From assembly GCA_900552385.1 (NCBI GenBank), contig URZI01000008.1:32502-96501 (forward strand): a stretch of 64,000 nt of DNA. The letters run 5' to 3'. The notes beneath the pieces were generated by a model. That model was not told the origin of the DNA. It saw only the letters and a list, made by a program, of their open reading frames with translations, and ran no database searches. The DNA comes from an uncultured Collinsella sp. (GTDB lineage Bacteria > Actinomycetota > Coriobacteriia > Coriobacteriales > Coriobacteriaceae). Within the stretch, counting starts at the first letter, position 1. Every line of letters starts with the position of its first letter. The position numbers were made by a program, and so were the translations under genes. This document shows, piece after piece, positions 42,795-51,908 of the stretch.

Positions 42795-43862
42795 ATGGCG
42801 CTTCCCATGGTTTATGGCGGTCCCGGCCGGTATGTTCAGGGGCCGGATGAGCTCTCGCGTCAGGGCAGGTATTTGTCATGGTTGGGCTGCGCTGCCTATG
42901 TCTTGTTTGACCAGGGCACCGAGGATCGGCTGTGCAGGCAGATCGTCGATGGATTTCTGGACGAAGATTTAAGCGAGCCGTTCTTTAAGATTTATGACGG
43001 TCCGTGCACGGAAGAGGCCGTTGTCGAAATGGCCAAGGAAGCCCGGGCCGAGTTTTGTGACATGGTGGTGGGCATTGGCGGCGGCAAGATGCTCGATATC
43101 GCCAAGGCCGTTGCGTATTATGCCGAGTTGCCGTTATGCGTATGCCCCACGGCGGCTTCGATGGACGGTCCGTGCAGCGCGATTTCGGTGCTGTATCACG
43201 AGGATGGGTCGTTCGACCGCTACCTGATGCTCGAGAAGAATCCAGACCTGGTCGTGGTCGATACCAACGTGGTCGCGGCGGCCCCACTGCGTATGACGGT
43301 CGCTGGTATGGGTGATGCACTGGCAACGTACTTCGAGGCGCGTTCGTGCATCGCAGCGCACGGCACTAACGAGCACGGTGGTGCACCGGGACACTTGGCC
43401 TTGGTTACGGCTCGCGCCTGCTATGACACACTCATGGAGTGCGGCGTCGCTGCCAAGCGCGATCTTAAAAAGGGCCGTATATCGCCGGCGGTTGAGCGCC
43501 TGATCGAATGCAATATTCTGCTCTCGGGTGTTGGCTTTGAGAGCGGCGGCTTGGCGTTGGCGCATGCCATCGCCAACGGTCTGACGATTCTGCCCGAGTG
43601 CAAGGGCATGCATGGCGAGGCCGTGGCATTTGGCCTGGTGGTGCAGCTGCGCCTGGAGCGTGCGCCCGAGCTTGATCAGGTGCTCGAGTTTTGCCAGCGC
43701 GTTGGTCTGCCGACGACGCTCGAGGAGCTGGGCCTTGGCGAGATTTCCGATGCCGATCTGCAGAGTGTTGCAAATGCGGTCTTTAGAAATGAGCGTAATA
43801 TGGCCAACGAGCAGGCCAAGGTGACCAAACAAAAGCTCGTGCAGCTCATGTGCGAGGCATAG
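42795..43862 (+). CDS. Glycerol dehydrogenase-like protein (copy 2)
   Basis: A 355-residue paralog of the upstream protein: VYGGPGRYVQGPDEL against NSPSKYIQGPDEL, GIGGGKMLDIAKAVAYY, PTAASMDGPCSAISVLYHEDG, MGDALATYFEARS. Metal ligands are kept (Asp in MGDA, His in ALAHAIANGL, His in GMHGEAVAFG). Identity is clearly below that expected for a recent duplication, so substrate may differ (a small diol or hydroxyketone). It is separated from copy 1 by a terminator, thus separately expressed. Confidence 0.87.
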   Translation: MALPMVYGGPGRYVQGPDELSRQGRYLSWLGCAAYVLFDQGTEDRLCRQIVDGFLDEDLSEPFFKIYDGPCTEEAVVEMAKEARAEFCDMVVGIGGGKMLDIAKAVAYYAELPLCVCPTAASMDGPCSAISVLYHEDGSFDRYLMLEKNPDLVVVDTNVVAAAPLRMTVAGMGDALATYFEARSCIAAHGTNEHGGAPGHLALVTARACYDTLMECGVAAKRDLKKGRISPAVERLIECNILLSGVGFESGGLALAHAIANGLTILPECKGMHGEAVAFGLVVQLRLERAPELDQVLEFCQRVGLPTTLEELGLGEISDADLQSVANAVFRNERNMANEQAKVTKQKLVQLMCEA

Positions 43863-44013
43863 CTTGGCGCTTGATTGACCTTGTGCAATCGAGGCGGCGA
43901 TAGGCCATGGGCTATTTGCCGCAAAGATGCTCCGCGTGTAATTTGCCCGAGGCGTGGGCCGATAGCGTATCATTATCTCTTGCTTGTTTGCACTGCTCAG
44001 GGAGGGGCCGCGC

Positions 44014-45267
44014 ATGGCGCAGGAACACGATCTGTTTGATGACATTATCGAGATCAGCAAGGGTTTCGACTTTCTTAAAAATCCGCTCGGCGGCGTGACC
44101 GATGCACTCGATCCGTCGGCGCCGCAGTGGAATCCTGCCGACTACAAGGAGCGCCCGCGCGGCAACACCATCCCGTGCCTGACCTGCAAAAACGAAAAGA
44201 GCGGCTGCACCGTGTGCATGGACGTGTGCCCGGTCAACGCTATCGAGGTCGAGGAAGACGCCATCGAGATCCTCGACTCCTGTCGCAAGTGCGGCCTGTG
44301 CGCCGCTACTTGCCCGACGGAGGCGATCATCTCTCCGCGCCTTGCACCCAAAAACGTCTACGACGACATTGTCTCGGCGGCTACGAGCCACGAGACCGCC
44401 TACGTTACCTGCACGCGTGCCCTTAAGCGCATGCCGCGCGAAAACGAAGTCGTCGTTGCCTGCGTGGGCGATATTACGGCAGAGACCTGGTTCTCGGTAC
44501 TGGCCGACTATCCCAACGTGAGTGTGTACCTGCCGTTGGGCGTGTGCGATAAATGCCGCAACACCGGCGGTGAGGACATTCTGGGCGAGGCGATTGCGAA
44601 GGCCGAGGAGTGGTCCGGCACGGGTATGGGCCTGGAGGTCGACCCCAAGAGCCTCAAATGCCATAAGCGCCGCGAGTACGAGCGCAAGGAGTACATGGAA
44701 AAGATCGCCCGCACCACGGGCCTGACGGTGACCAAGCTCAATCCGGCGACTGCGGCACTGGCCTCGGTGACGCAGAAGCTGAAGGCCCACCGTCACCAGA
44801 TCACGCAGCTTGAGCGCACGCTCAACACCATGTGCGGTACCACGACGACCAAGCGCCGCCGTTCGCTCACGCATGGGCGGCAGCTGGTGCTCTCGACATT
44901 GCAAAACCACCCCGAGCTTGCCCAGAACATGCAGGTGAGCACGCCGGAGTGTGATTTTGACAAGTGCACGTCGTGTGGTGAGTGCGTCAATGTATGCCCC
45001 ACGTTCGCCTGCGATTTGGTGGGAAGCGGTCGCTTTGCGTTGGAGTCCACGTATTGTTTGGGCTGCGGTGCCTGTGCCAAAGTGTGTCCCGAACACGCGC
45101 TCAAACTTGTTGAGCACGATGCGTCCAACTTGGTCGTTGTCGATCCCGAAGCCGAGGAAAAGGCTGCCCAGAAGGCGAAGGCTCACGAAGAAGCTGAGAA
45201 GGTCAAGGCCGAGGCAAAGGCCAAGCTTGACAAGATGCTCGATCAGGTGGAGAAGCTCGCGGACTAG
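44014..45267 (+). CDS. Polyferredoxin-like protein with two 4Fe-4S pairs
   Basis: A 417-residue protein starting at ATG 44014 behind GGGAGGGG (the frame is open to 43984 without a site). N-terminal cluster region: CLTCKNEKSGCTVCMDVCP and CRKCGLCAATCPTEAI. C-terminal cluster region (~residue 315-370): CDFDKCTSCGECVNVCP and CLGCGACAKVCPEHAL. The middle is a mixed domain with VVACVGDI and further Cys (GVCDKCRN). The last ~40 residues are a Lys/Glu/Ala helix. It probably carries electrons in fermentation; I cannot name its partner. It is monocistronic. Confidence 0.78.
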   Translation: MAQEHDLFDDIIEISKGFDFLKNPLGGVTDALDPSAPQWNPADYKERPRGNTIPCLTCKNEKSGCTVCMDVCPVNAIEVEEDAIEILDSCRKCGLCAATCPTEAIISPRLAPKNVYDDIVSAATSHETAYVTCTRALKRMPRENEVVVACVGDITAETWFSVLADYPNVSVYLPLGVCDKCRNTGGEDILGEAIAKAEEWSGTGMGLEVDPKSLKCHKRREYERKEYMEKIARTTGLTVTKLNPATAALASVTQKLKAHRHQITQLERTLNTMCGTTTTKRRRSLTHGRQLVLSTLQNHPELAQNMQVSTPECDFDKCTSCGECVNVCPTFACDLVGSGRFALESTYCLGCGACAKVCPEHALKLVEHDASNLVVVDPEAEEKAAQKAKAHEEAEKVKAEAKAKLDKMLDQVEKLAD

Positions 45268-45322
45268 CTGAAAGAGCGTAAATGATGGCCGGTGGGACAG
45301 GTGCTGCCCCGCCGGCCAAAAA

Positions 45323-45389
45323 AGTTGCGGTGGAATAGTTCCTGTTTTGCCCTTAAGCTGGCCATTCTAGGAACTATTCCACCGCAACT
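45323..45389. repeat. Perfect 21-bp inverted repeat with 25-base loop
   Basis: Left arm 45323-45343 (starts AGTTGCGGTGGAATAG) is the exact reverse complement of 45369-45389. It lies between convergent genes and can end transcription from both sides, although T-runs are lacking. The arm is unusually long for a terminator. Confidence 0.7.
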
Positions 45390-45398
45390 ATTAGATGG

Positions 45399-46154
45399 TT
45401 AGCTCATACTGCTCTGATGGGTCTCGCTGCCGTTATTGCGGCGGGTGACCGTTTCGTGGAGTAAAAAGAAGCTGGGAACCTGTTTGGTCTCGGTGTATTC
45501 CATAAGGATGCCGTCGGCGTTGTAGGTCTGCCCGCGTACAACGGCGAGTGCGTTAAAGTCGTCGAGATCGAGCACGCGCGCATCCTCGGGCGTGGGATGC
45601 TCAATCGTTACATCGCGTTTGCCCGTGGCAATCTTAATGCCAAGGTCTTCTTCGAGGTAACGATAGATCGAATCGTTGGCAATCTCGGGTGTCAGCCCCG
45701 GTACTTGTGAGCTTAGGTAATAGGAGTCGTCGGAGCACACGGCATGTCCGTTTGCATAACGGATGCGTTTGGCGCGCGTAAGCTCGCAGCCTTCGGGAAA
45801 CCCGGTAATCCTGGAGAGTGCCTTGCTACAGACGAGGAGCTCAAAGACGGTGGTGACAGTCTTGAGCTCAAAGCCTCGGCTGGCTGCGATTTCCTTAAAG
45901 GTCTCGAGTCCGCCGCCGCCACGATTCGTCTCGTCACTGATGTTGCGAATGACGCGCATGCCTTTGCCTTGCTGGGGGAGTACGTAGCCATCTGCCGCAA
46001 GCATCGAGATGGCGCGACGGACCGTCATGCGCGAACAGTCAAACAGCTGCGTGAGCTCAGTCTCCGAAGGCAGATAACTCTGATAGGCGTATGTGCCGTC
46101 GTCAATCGACTGCTTCACGTTGTCATAAATAGTTTGGAAGATGGCTCGCGCCAT
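45399..46154 (-). CDS. GntR-family regulator with UTRA domain
   Basis: A 251-residue HutC/TreR-type regulator. The N-terminal winged helix (FQTIYDNVKQSI, LPSETELTQLFDCSRMTVRRAI, LPQQGKGMRV) is followed by a UTRA ligand domain (LTRAKRIRYANG...VRGQTYNADGILMEYTET). UTRA regulators of this kind sense sugar phosphates and repress uptake operons. The neighbouring dehydrogenase gene and the divergent PTS/GH4 genes are the probable targets; palindromes with TTGTCTA in the 47.3-47.5 kb control region fit the operator type. Confidence 0.88.
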   Translation of the reverse strand: MARAIFQTIYDNVKQSIDDGTYAYQSYLPSETELTQLFDCSRMTVRRAISMLAADGYVLPQQGKGMRVIRNISDETNRGGGGLETFKEIAASRGFELKTVTTVFELLVCSKALSRITGFPEGCELTRAKRIRYANGHAVCSDDSYYLSSQVPGLTPEIANDSIYRYLEEDLGIKIATGKRDVTIEHPTPEDARVLDLDDFNALAVVRGQTYNADGILMEYTETKQVPSFFLLHETVTRRNNGSETHQSSMS

Positions 46155-46219
46155 GACGGTCTCCTAGAACTGGGTGCGTTAACGACGGATGAGGGCCGTC
46201 CGCGCAGGTGTCAATCGAT

Positions 46220-47245
46220 TTACTTGCTGGGGTCGATTATATATTTACCCATGGCACGCAGGGCCGGGTCTGACAGGATGGCGCCGAGTTCGTCGAGGGA
46301 AGCCACCTTGGCGACCATCGAGGATACGTCGAGCCTGCCAGAGTCGATGAGCTCGAGCGCGCGACGCTGCGTATAAGGGTTGATGTAGGACGAGGTAAGC
46401 ACAAGCTCCTTCTGGAAGACCTCGAAGGGCTTGACGGTGATCGTCTCATCGGGCTTGGTGAGGCCGAACATCATGACCGTAGCCTTGTGGCCGGCGATCT
46501 GGATGGCCTGCTCGATGGTGACGGGCTTGCCAACACACTCGATAACGACATCGACGTTGCCGACGCCCTCCTGCTTCAGGCGGGCCGGGACGTCCTCGTG
46601 GATGGAATCAATTGCCAGGTCGGCGCCGAGTTTGAGCGCAACCTCGCGCTTGCCTTCGACGGGCTCGAGCAAGACAACCTTGGTGGCACCGGCGTTTTTA
46701 GCAAGCTGCATCATGAGCAGACCGATCATGCCACCGCCGATAACGACAACTGTGCTGCCGGGCTTGATGTTGCACATATCGATGCCGTGCAGGCAGCAGG
46801 CGACGGGCTCGGTCATAGCGCCCTGCTCAAAGCTGGTGTGATCGCCCAACTTGTAGACTTGCTGCATATCGACGGAGCAGTACTCGGCAAAGCCGCCGTT
46901 AACGGTGGTGCCGTAACCGGTCATATGCTCGCAGTAGTGGTTGATTCCGTCGCGGCAGGGTTCGCAGCAGCCGCAGGGATGGTTTGGGTCGATGCACACG
47001 CGATCGCCCGGTTTAAAGCCAGCGACGTCGCTGCCCACGGCCTCGACAACGCCCGCAAACTCATGACCAAGGATCGTGGGCGGGGTAACGTCGGCTGCAC
47101 CCTTGTCGCCTTCATAGATATGAACGTCGGTACCGCAGACGCCGCAAGCTTTGACGTTGATCAGAACGTCGCGCCTGCCCACGGCCGGCTTTGCCGATTC
47201 CTCGACTCTGAGGTCGTGCTTTCCATAGAAGACCGCACTTTTCAT
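46220..47245 (-). CDS. Zinc-dependent alcohol/polyol dehydrogenase
   Basis: A 341-residue medium-chain dehydrogenase. Catalytic zinc ligands are in CGVCGTDVH and GHEFAG, the structural zinc site is CGCCEPCRDGINHYC, and the NAD loop is VVIGGGMIGLLMMQLA. The family includes sorbitol, threonine and galactitol-phosphate dehydrogenases; the substrate is not evident. It is divergent from the alpha-glucoside PTS operon across a shared control region, which suggests it oxidises a polyol or sugar linked to that pathway. ATG 47245 follows AAGGAG. Confidence 0.85.
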   Translation of the reverse strand: MKSAVFYGKHDLRVEESAKPAVGRRDVLINVKACGVCGTDVHIYEGDKGAADVTPPTILGHEFAGVVEAVGSDVAGFKPGDRVCIDPNHPCGCCEPCRDGINHYCEHMTGYGTTVNGGFAEYCSVDMQQVYKLGDHTSFEQGAMTEPVACCLHGIDMCNIKPGSTVVVIGGGMIGLLMMQLAKNAGATKVVLLEPVEGKREVALKLGADLAIDSIHEDVPARLKQEGVGNVDVVIECVGKPVTIEQAIQIAGHKATVMMFGLTKPDETITVKPFEVFQKELVLTSSYINPYTQRRALELIDSGRLDVSSMVAKVASLDELGAILSDPALRAMGKYIIDPSK

Positions 47246-47290
47246 GGTGACTCCTTAACGTGGCGGTGAATGTTGTAATGAAGTATAGGC

Positions 47291-47457
47291 ATGTCTATAG
47301 ATATAGACAAGCACATCTAGACAAGTAGAAAAGAAAAATGAAATGCAGCCATCAACTATGTCAGATTTAACAGGCGAAATACTGGACATATACCGTTTAC
47401 GGCCAATAATCAACCGTTTACCTACCGTAGTATTTATGCTAACTTGTCTAGATAAGT
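47291..47457. promoter_or_regulatory. Operator sites in the divergent control region (dehydrogenase / alpha-glucoside PTS)
   Basis: Three palindromic sites of one kind: ATGTCTATAGATATAGACAA (47291-47310), ATCTAGACAAG (47315-47325) and ACTTGTCTAGATAAGT (47442-47457). The shared core TTGTCTA / TAGACAA matches the operator style of GntR/TreR-type repressors, and a GntR gene lies 1.2 kb away. The first two sites flank the minus-strand gene, the third the PTS gene. Confidence 0.7.
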
Positions 47458-47602
47458 GATATGATAAAAATAGAAGCGCAAGAAGTCAGGGAAGCGGGCC
47501 CACCCGTCCTATTGCACGAGGTACACGCAAACGGCGCGTCTGCGGTCTCGAGTGAAGCCAAAACCGCAGTCGCTCCGAATGAAGAGAGGGGGATTCCCCG
47601 TC

Positions 47603-49195
47603 ATGATGCAAAAGATACAACGTTTCGGCGGTGCAATGTACACGCCTGCAATTCTTTTCGCATTTTCCGGAATCGTCGTCGGCCTGGGTACGTTGTTTAC
47701 CACCGAGGCGATCTTTGGCGAGATGGCCACTGCGGGCCATCTTTGGTTTGATTGCTGGAATGTGCTGCTCCAGGGTGGTTGGACGCTCTTTAACCAGATG
47801 CCGTTGCTGTTTTGCGTAGCGTTGCCAATCTCGCTCGCGAACAAGCAGAACGCTCGCTGCTGCATGGAGGCTTTGGCCATCTACCTTACCTTCAACTACT
47901 TTGTAAGCACAATCTTGGGGCAGTGGGGCCCTGTCTTTGGGGTCGACTACTCTGTCGAGGCGGGCAGCGGTACTGGTCTTGCCACTATCGCAAGCATCAA
48001 AACGCTTGATATGGGCATCATGGGCGCGCTCATTATCTCTGGTATCGCCACGATGCTTCACAACAAGTACTTCGACACCGAACTTCCTGAGTGGCTGGGC
48101 GTGTTCTCGGGCTCCGTGTTCATCTATATGATCGGTTTCTTCGTTATGGTTCCGGTCGCTCTTATCGCCTGCCTGGTGTGGCCGCATGTTCAGGCTGCTA
48201 TCGCCGCCTTCCAGGGATTCATCCTTTCCGCCGGTACGTTTGGCGTGGGCGTCTTTGCTTTCTTCGAGCGCGTGCTAATTCCTACAGGCCTGCACCACTT
48301 TATCTATACGCCGTTCTATTACGACAACGCGGCGGTCAACGGCGGCATCTTTGCTGCTTGGGCCAACATCCTGCCCCAACTGGCTGCCGATCCGAGCATT
48401 GCTCTTAAGGATGCCGCACCCTGGGCTGCCTATACCTGCCCTGGTTGGACTAAGGTCTTCGGCTCGCTTGGCGTCGCCATTGCGTTTTATATGACCGCCA
48501 AACCCGAGCGCAAGCAGCGCGTCAAGGCTCTGCTGATCCCGGTCACCCTTACCGCTATGCTTTGCGGTATCACCGAGCCGCTTGACTTCACCTTCCTGTT
48601 CATTGCGCCCGGCCTGTTCGTCGTCCACTGCGTGCTCGGAGCGCTCGGCTGCATGGCTCAAAACCTCCTTGGCGTCGTGGGCATCTTCGACGGCGGCATC
48701 ATCTCGATGCTCTCGTGGGACTGGCTGCCCCTTTGGGCCGCACACGGTCTGCAGTACGCCATCTCCATCCTTGTCGGTCTGTGCTTTACCGCTCTTTGGG
48801 TCGTGGTCTTCCGTTTCCTGATCGTCAAGTTCGACTTTAAGACCCCCGGTCGCGAGGATGACGATGTTGAGGTCGAGCTCAAGTCCAAGGCCGACTACAA
48901 GCAAAAGCAGGGCGGTGCTGCTGCTAGCAAATCGGTCGCCCAGGGTAAGGATGACGAGCGCTTGGTGCTTGCCGAGAACATCCTCGATCTACTCGGTGGC
49001 ACGGACAACGTCATCGATGTAACTAACTGCGCCACCCGTCTGCGCGTTAACGTCAAGGACAAGGGCGCCGTTGCACCCGAGGCTTCCTTCAAGGCAATCG
49101 GTACGCATGGCTTGGTGGTCCAAGGCCAGTCAATCCAGGTCATCATCGGCCTTACCGTCCCGCAGGTTCGCGAGAAGTTCGAGAGTCTTCTGTAA
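47603..49195 (+). CDS. PTS alpha-glucoside-type EIICB
   Basis: A 530-residue transporter. I use ATG 47603 (MMQKIQRFGG), with GAGGGGG in front; upstream in-frame starts lack sites. The N-terminal ~430 residues form the EIIC channel with about ten membrane segments and the conserved GITEPLDFTFLFIAPGLF. After a charged linker comes EIIB (~450-530) with the phosphorylated Cys in VIDVTNCATRLRV. EIIA is absent, so phosphate must come from a separate EIIA, such as that at 16707. The next gene, a GH4 enzyme with an alpha-glucoside-type motif, points to phosphorylated maltose, isomaltulose or related sugars. Confidence 0.9.
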   Translation: MMQKIQRFGGAMYTPAILFAFSGIVVGLGTLFTTEAIFGEMATAGHLWFDCWNVLLQGGWTLFNQMPLLFCVALPISLANKQNARCCMEALAIYLTFNYFVSTILGQWGPVFGVDYSVEAGSGTGLATIASIKTLDMGIMGALIISGIATMLHNKYFDTELPEWLGVFSGSVFIYMIGFFVMVPVALIACLVWPHVQAAIAAFQGFILSAGTFGVGVFAFFERVLIPTGLHHFIYTPFYYDNAAVNGGIFAAWANILPQLAADPSIALKDAAPWAAYTCPGWTKVFGSLGVAIAFYMTAKPERKQRVKALLIPVTLTAMLCGITEPLDFTFLFIAPGLFVVHCVLGALGCMAQNLLGVVGIFDGGIISMLSWDWLPLWAAHGLQYAISILVGLCFTALWVVVFRFLIVKFDFKTPGREDDDVEVELKSKADYKQKQGGAAASKSVAQGKDDERLVLAENILDLLGGTDNVIDVTNCATRLRVNVKDKGAVAPEASFKAIGTHGLVVQGQSIQVIIGLTVPQVREKFESLL

Positions 49196-49213
49196 ACCAT
49201 CGTCCATCGAAAC

Positions 49214-49253
49214 AATCGGCCTTGCAGAGCCGGTATGCACCGCAAGGCCGATT
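49214..49253 (+). other. Hairpin between PTS and GH4 genes
   Basis: AATCGGCCTTGC / GCAAGGCCGATT, 12-bp perfect stem without a T-tract, 19 bases after the PTS stop. It probably adjusts the level of the two messages rather than ending transcription. Confidence 0.55.
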
Positions 49254-49349
49254 CTAGAGATAAAAACTCCACTTCTAGGTAACAGTTCCAAACCGTGCAG
49301 GCCGCGTACGGGGATGGATTGAGCAAGCGGCCAGAATGAGGAGGACATC

Positions 49350-50693
49350 ATGTCCAAGAAAAACTATGCCGTGACCATTGCCGGCGGTGGCTCTACCTTC
49401 ACCCCGGGCATCGCTCTGATGCTGCTTGAGGAGCGCGACCGCTTCCCGGTCAACAAGGTGACCTTCTACGACAACAACGCCGAGCGCCAGGAGACCGTGG
49501 CCAAGGCCTGCGAGATCTACTTCCACGAGAACGCCCCCGAGGTTGAGTTCAACTACACCACCGACCCCGAGACCGCATTCACCGGGACCGACTTCGTCCT
49601 CGCTCACATCCGCGTTGGCCTGTACGCTATGCGCGAGCTCGACGAGAAGATTCCTCTCAAGTACGGCTGCGTTGGCCAAGAGACCTGCGGTGCCGGCGGT
49701 ATCGCCTACGGCATGCGCTCCATCGGCGGCGTCATCGAGATTCTCGACTACATGGAGAAGTACAGCCCCAACGCCTGGATGCTCAACTACTCCAACCCCG
49801 CGGCCATCGTCGCCGAGGCCTGCCGCGTGCTGCGCCCCAACAGCCGCATCATCAACATCTGCGACATGCCGATCGACCTCATGGATAAGATGAGCCGTAT
49901 GTGCGGCATCAAGGATCGTCGCGAGCTGCAGTATAGCTACTACGGCCTCAACCACTTTGGTTGGTGGAGCAAAATCTACGACAAGGAGGGCAACGACCTC
50001 ATGCCGCAGATTAAGGAGCACATGGCTAAGAACGGCTACCTGGACGGCATCGAGCACGAGGCCGGTAAGGAGCAGCATGTCGAGGAGAGCTGGATTCACA
50101 CCTTCGGCAAGGCCAAGGATGTCTATGCTGTCGATCCCGAGACGATTCCCAATACCTACCTCAAGTATTACCTGTACCCGGACTATGTCGTCGAGACGTC
50201 TGACCCCAACTACACTCGCGCCAATGAGGTTATGGACGGCCGCGAGAAGAAGGTCTTTGGTGCTTGCCGCGATATCATTGCCAAGGGTACTGCCAAGGAC
50301 GGTGGCTTTGAGCCGGATGTGCATGCCAACTACATTGTCGACCTTGCCTGCGCACTGGCCGAGAACACGCTCGAGCGCTTCCTGCTGATCGTCCCCAACG
50401 ATGGCGCTGTGCCCAACTTCGACCCGACGGCCATGGTCGAGGTGCCTTGCATCGTCGGTTCCAACGGCTTTGAGAAGATCTGCCAGGGCCCGATTCCGCA
50501 GTTCCAGAAGGGCCTGATGGAGCAGCAGGTTTCCGTCGAGAAGCTCGTTGTCCAGGCTTGGGTCGAGGGCAGCTACCAGAAGCTCTGGCAGGCGCTCACG
50601 CTCTCCAAGACCATTCCTTCGGCAAGCGTTGCCAAGCAGATCCTGGACGAGCTCATCGAGGCCAACAAGGATTTCTGGCCCGAGCTTAAGTAA
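49350..50693 (+). CDS. 6-phospho-alpha-glucosidase (GH4)
   Basis: A 447-residue GH4 enzyme, which needs NAD+, a metal ion and a reduced environment. The Rossmann loop IAGGGSTFTPGIALML is at the start, NYSNPAAIVAEACR near residue 150, and the metal/active-site motif ICDMPIDLM near 170; CDMP is the variant seen in alpha-glucosidases of this family, unlike CNVP of beta-enzymes. It splits the phosphorylated disaccharide delivered by the EIICB just upstream. The start follows GAGGAGGAC. Confidence 0.92.
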   Translation: MSKKNYAVTIAGGGSTFTPGIALMLLEERDRFPVNKVTFYDNNAERQETVAKACEIYFHENAPEVEFNYTTDPETAFTGTDFVLAHIRVGLYAMRELDEKIPLKYGCVGQETCGAGGIAYGMRSIGGVIEILDYMEKYSPNAWMLNYSNPAAIVAEACRVLRPNSRIINICDMPIDLMDKMSRMCGIKDRRELQYSYYGLNHFGWWSKIYDKEGNDLMPQIKEHMAKNGYLDGIEHEAGKEQHVEESWIHTFGKAKDVYAVDPETIPNTYLKYYLYPDYVVETSDPNYTRANEVMDGREKKVFGACRDIIAKGTAKDGGFEPDVHANYIVDLACALAENTLERFLLIVPNDGAVPNFDPTAMVEVPCIVGSNGFEKICQGPIPQFQKGLMEQQVSVEKLVVQAWVEGSYQKLWQALTLSKTIPSASVAKQILDELIEANKDFWPELK

Positions 50694-50820
50694 GGACTAC
50701 TGTCTCGAACCCTCACGCATCTCTGCTTCATTTGCGCCGTCGTGGTGTCCGGATTCGCCCGGATGCTGCGGCGGCGCTATACTTATGCAGTTTGAAGTAC
50801 CTGTACCAAAAGGAGCTGTC

Positions 50821-51897
50821 GTGTCCCTTTCCATCGGTATCGTGGGCCTGCCCAACGTGGGCAAGTCGACGCTGTTCACCGCGCTTACCAAAAAGACCGG
50901 CCTTGCCGCCAACTACCCGTTTGCCACGATCGACCCCAATGTGGGCATCGTCGATGTGCCCGATAGCCGCCTGCAAAAGCTTGCCGACATCGTCAACCCC
51001 GGCCGCATTGTGCCGGCGACGGTCGAGTTTGTCGACATTGCAGGTCTGGTGAAGGGTGCCAACGAGGGCGAGGGCCTGGGCAACCAGTTCTTGGCAAACA
51101 TCCGCGAGACCGACGCCATCTGCGAGGTCGTGCGCTACTTTAAGGACCCCAACGTCATGCGTGAGGTGGGCCGCGCGGGCGAGTTCGTCGATCCCGCCGG
51201 TGACGCCGACACCATCATGACCGAGCTCATCCTGGCCGACATAGGCACGCTCGAGAAGCAGCTGCCCAAGCTCGAGAAGGAAGCCAAGCGCGACAAGGAG
51301 CTTATGCCCAAGTTCGAGGTCGCCAAGCGTCTGCTCGCTTGGCTTAACGAGGGCAAACGAGCCGCATCCATGGAGATGACCGACGAGGAGCGTGCCGCCG
51401 CCAAGGGCCTGTTCCTGCTCACCATGAAGCCCATCCTGTATGTGGCCAACGTGGACGAGGATATGCTCAACGACGATCTGGCGCCCATCGATGGTGTCAA
51501 GCCGCTGCCCATCTGCGCCAAGATTGAGGCCGAGCTTTCCGAGCTCGACCCCGAGGACGCCGCCGACTACCTGGAGAGCCTGGGCCTGGAGCAGCCCGGT
51601 CTGGACGTGCTCGCGCAGGCAGCTTACAAGCTGCTCGGCCTGCAGTCGTTCTTTACGGCTGGTGAGATGGAGGTCAAGGCCTGGACGGTGCGTCAGGGCG
51701 CGACCGCCCCGCAGGCCGCCGGTGTCATCCACACCGACTTTGAGCGAGGCTTTATTAAGGCCGAGGTCATTGGCTACGACGACTACATCGAGCTCGGCGG
51801 CGAGCAGGGCGCCAAGGCCGCCGGCAAGCTGCGTATTGAGGGCAAGGACTATGTCATGGCCGATGGCGACGTCGTGCACTTCCGTTTTAACGTGTAA
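50821..51897 (+). CDS. ychF: Redox-regulated ATPase YchF (OLA1 family)
   Basis: A 358-residue protein. The start is GTG 50821, with AAAAGGAG before it; the open frame to 50548 overlaps the GH4 gene and is not real. P-loop GLPNVGKSTLF (residues 7-17), G3 DIAGLVKGANEGEGLGNQF and a C-terminal TGS-like domain (AWTVRQGATAPQAAGVIHTDF) are standard. It hydrolyses ATP, binds ribosomes and is involved in oxidative stress control. Not linked in function with its neighbours. Confidence 0.96.
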   Translation: MSLSIGIVGLPNVGKSTLFTALTKKTGLAANYPFATIDPNVGIVDVPDSRLQKLADIVNPGRIVPATVEFVDIAGLVKGANEGEGLGNQFLANIRETDAICEVVRYFKDPNVMREVGRAGEFVDPAGDADTIMTELILADIGTLEKQLPKLEKEAKRDKELMPKFEVAKRLLAWLNEGKRAASMEMTDEERAAAKGLFLLTMKPILYVANVDEDMLNDDLAPIDGVKPLPICAKIEAELSELDPEDAADYLESLGLEQPGLDVLAQAAYKLLGLQSFFTAGEMEVKAWTVRQGATAPQAAGVIHTDFERGFIKAEVIGYDDYIELGGEQGAKAAGKLRIEGKDYVMADGDVVHFRFNV

Positions 51898-51908
51898 GGA
51901 CGACGCAC

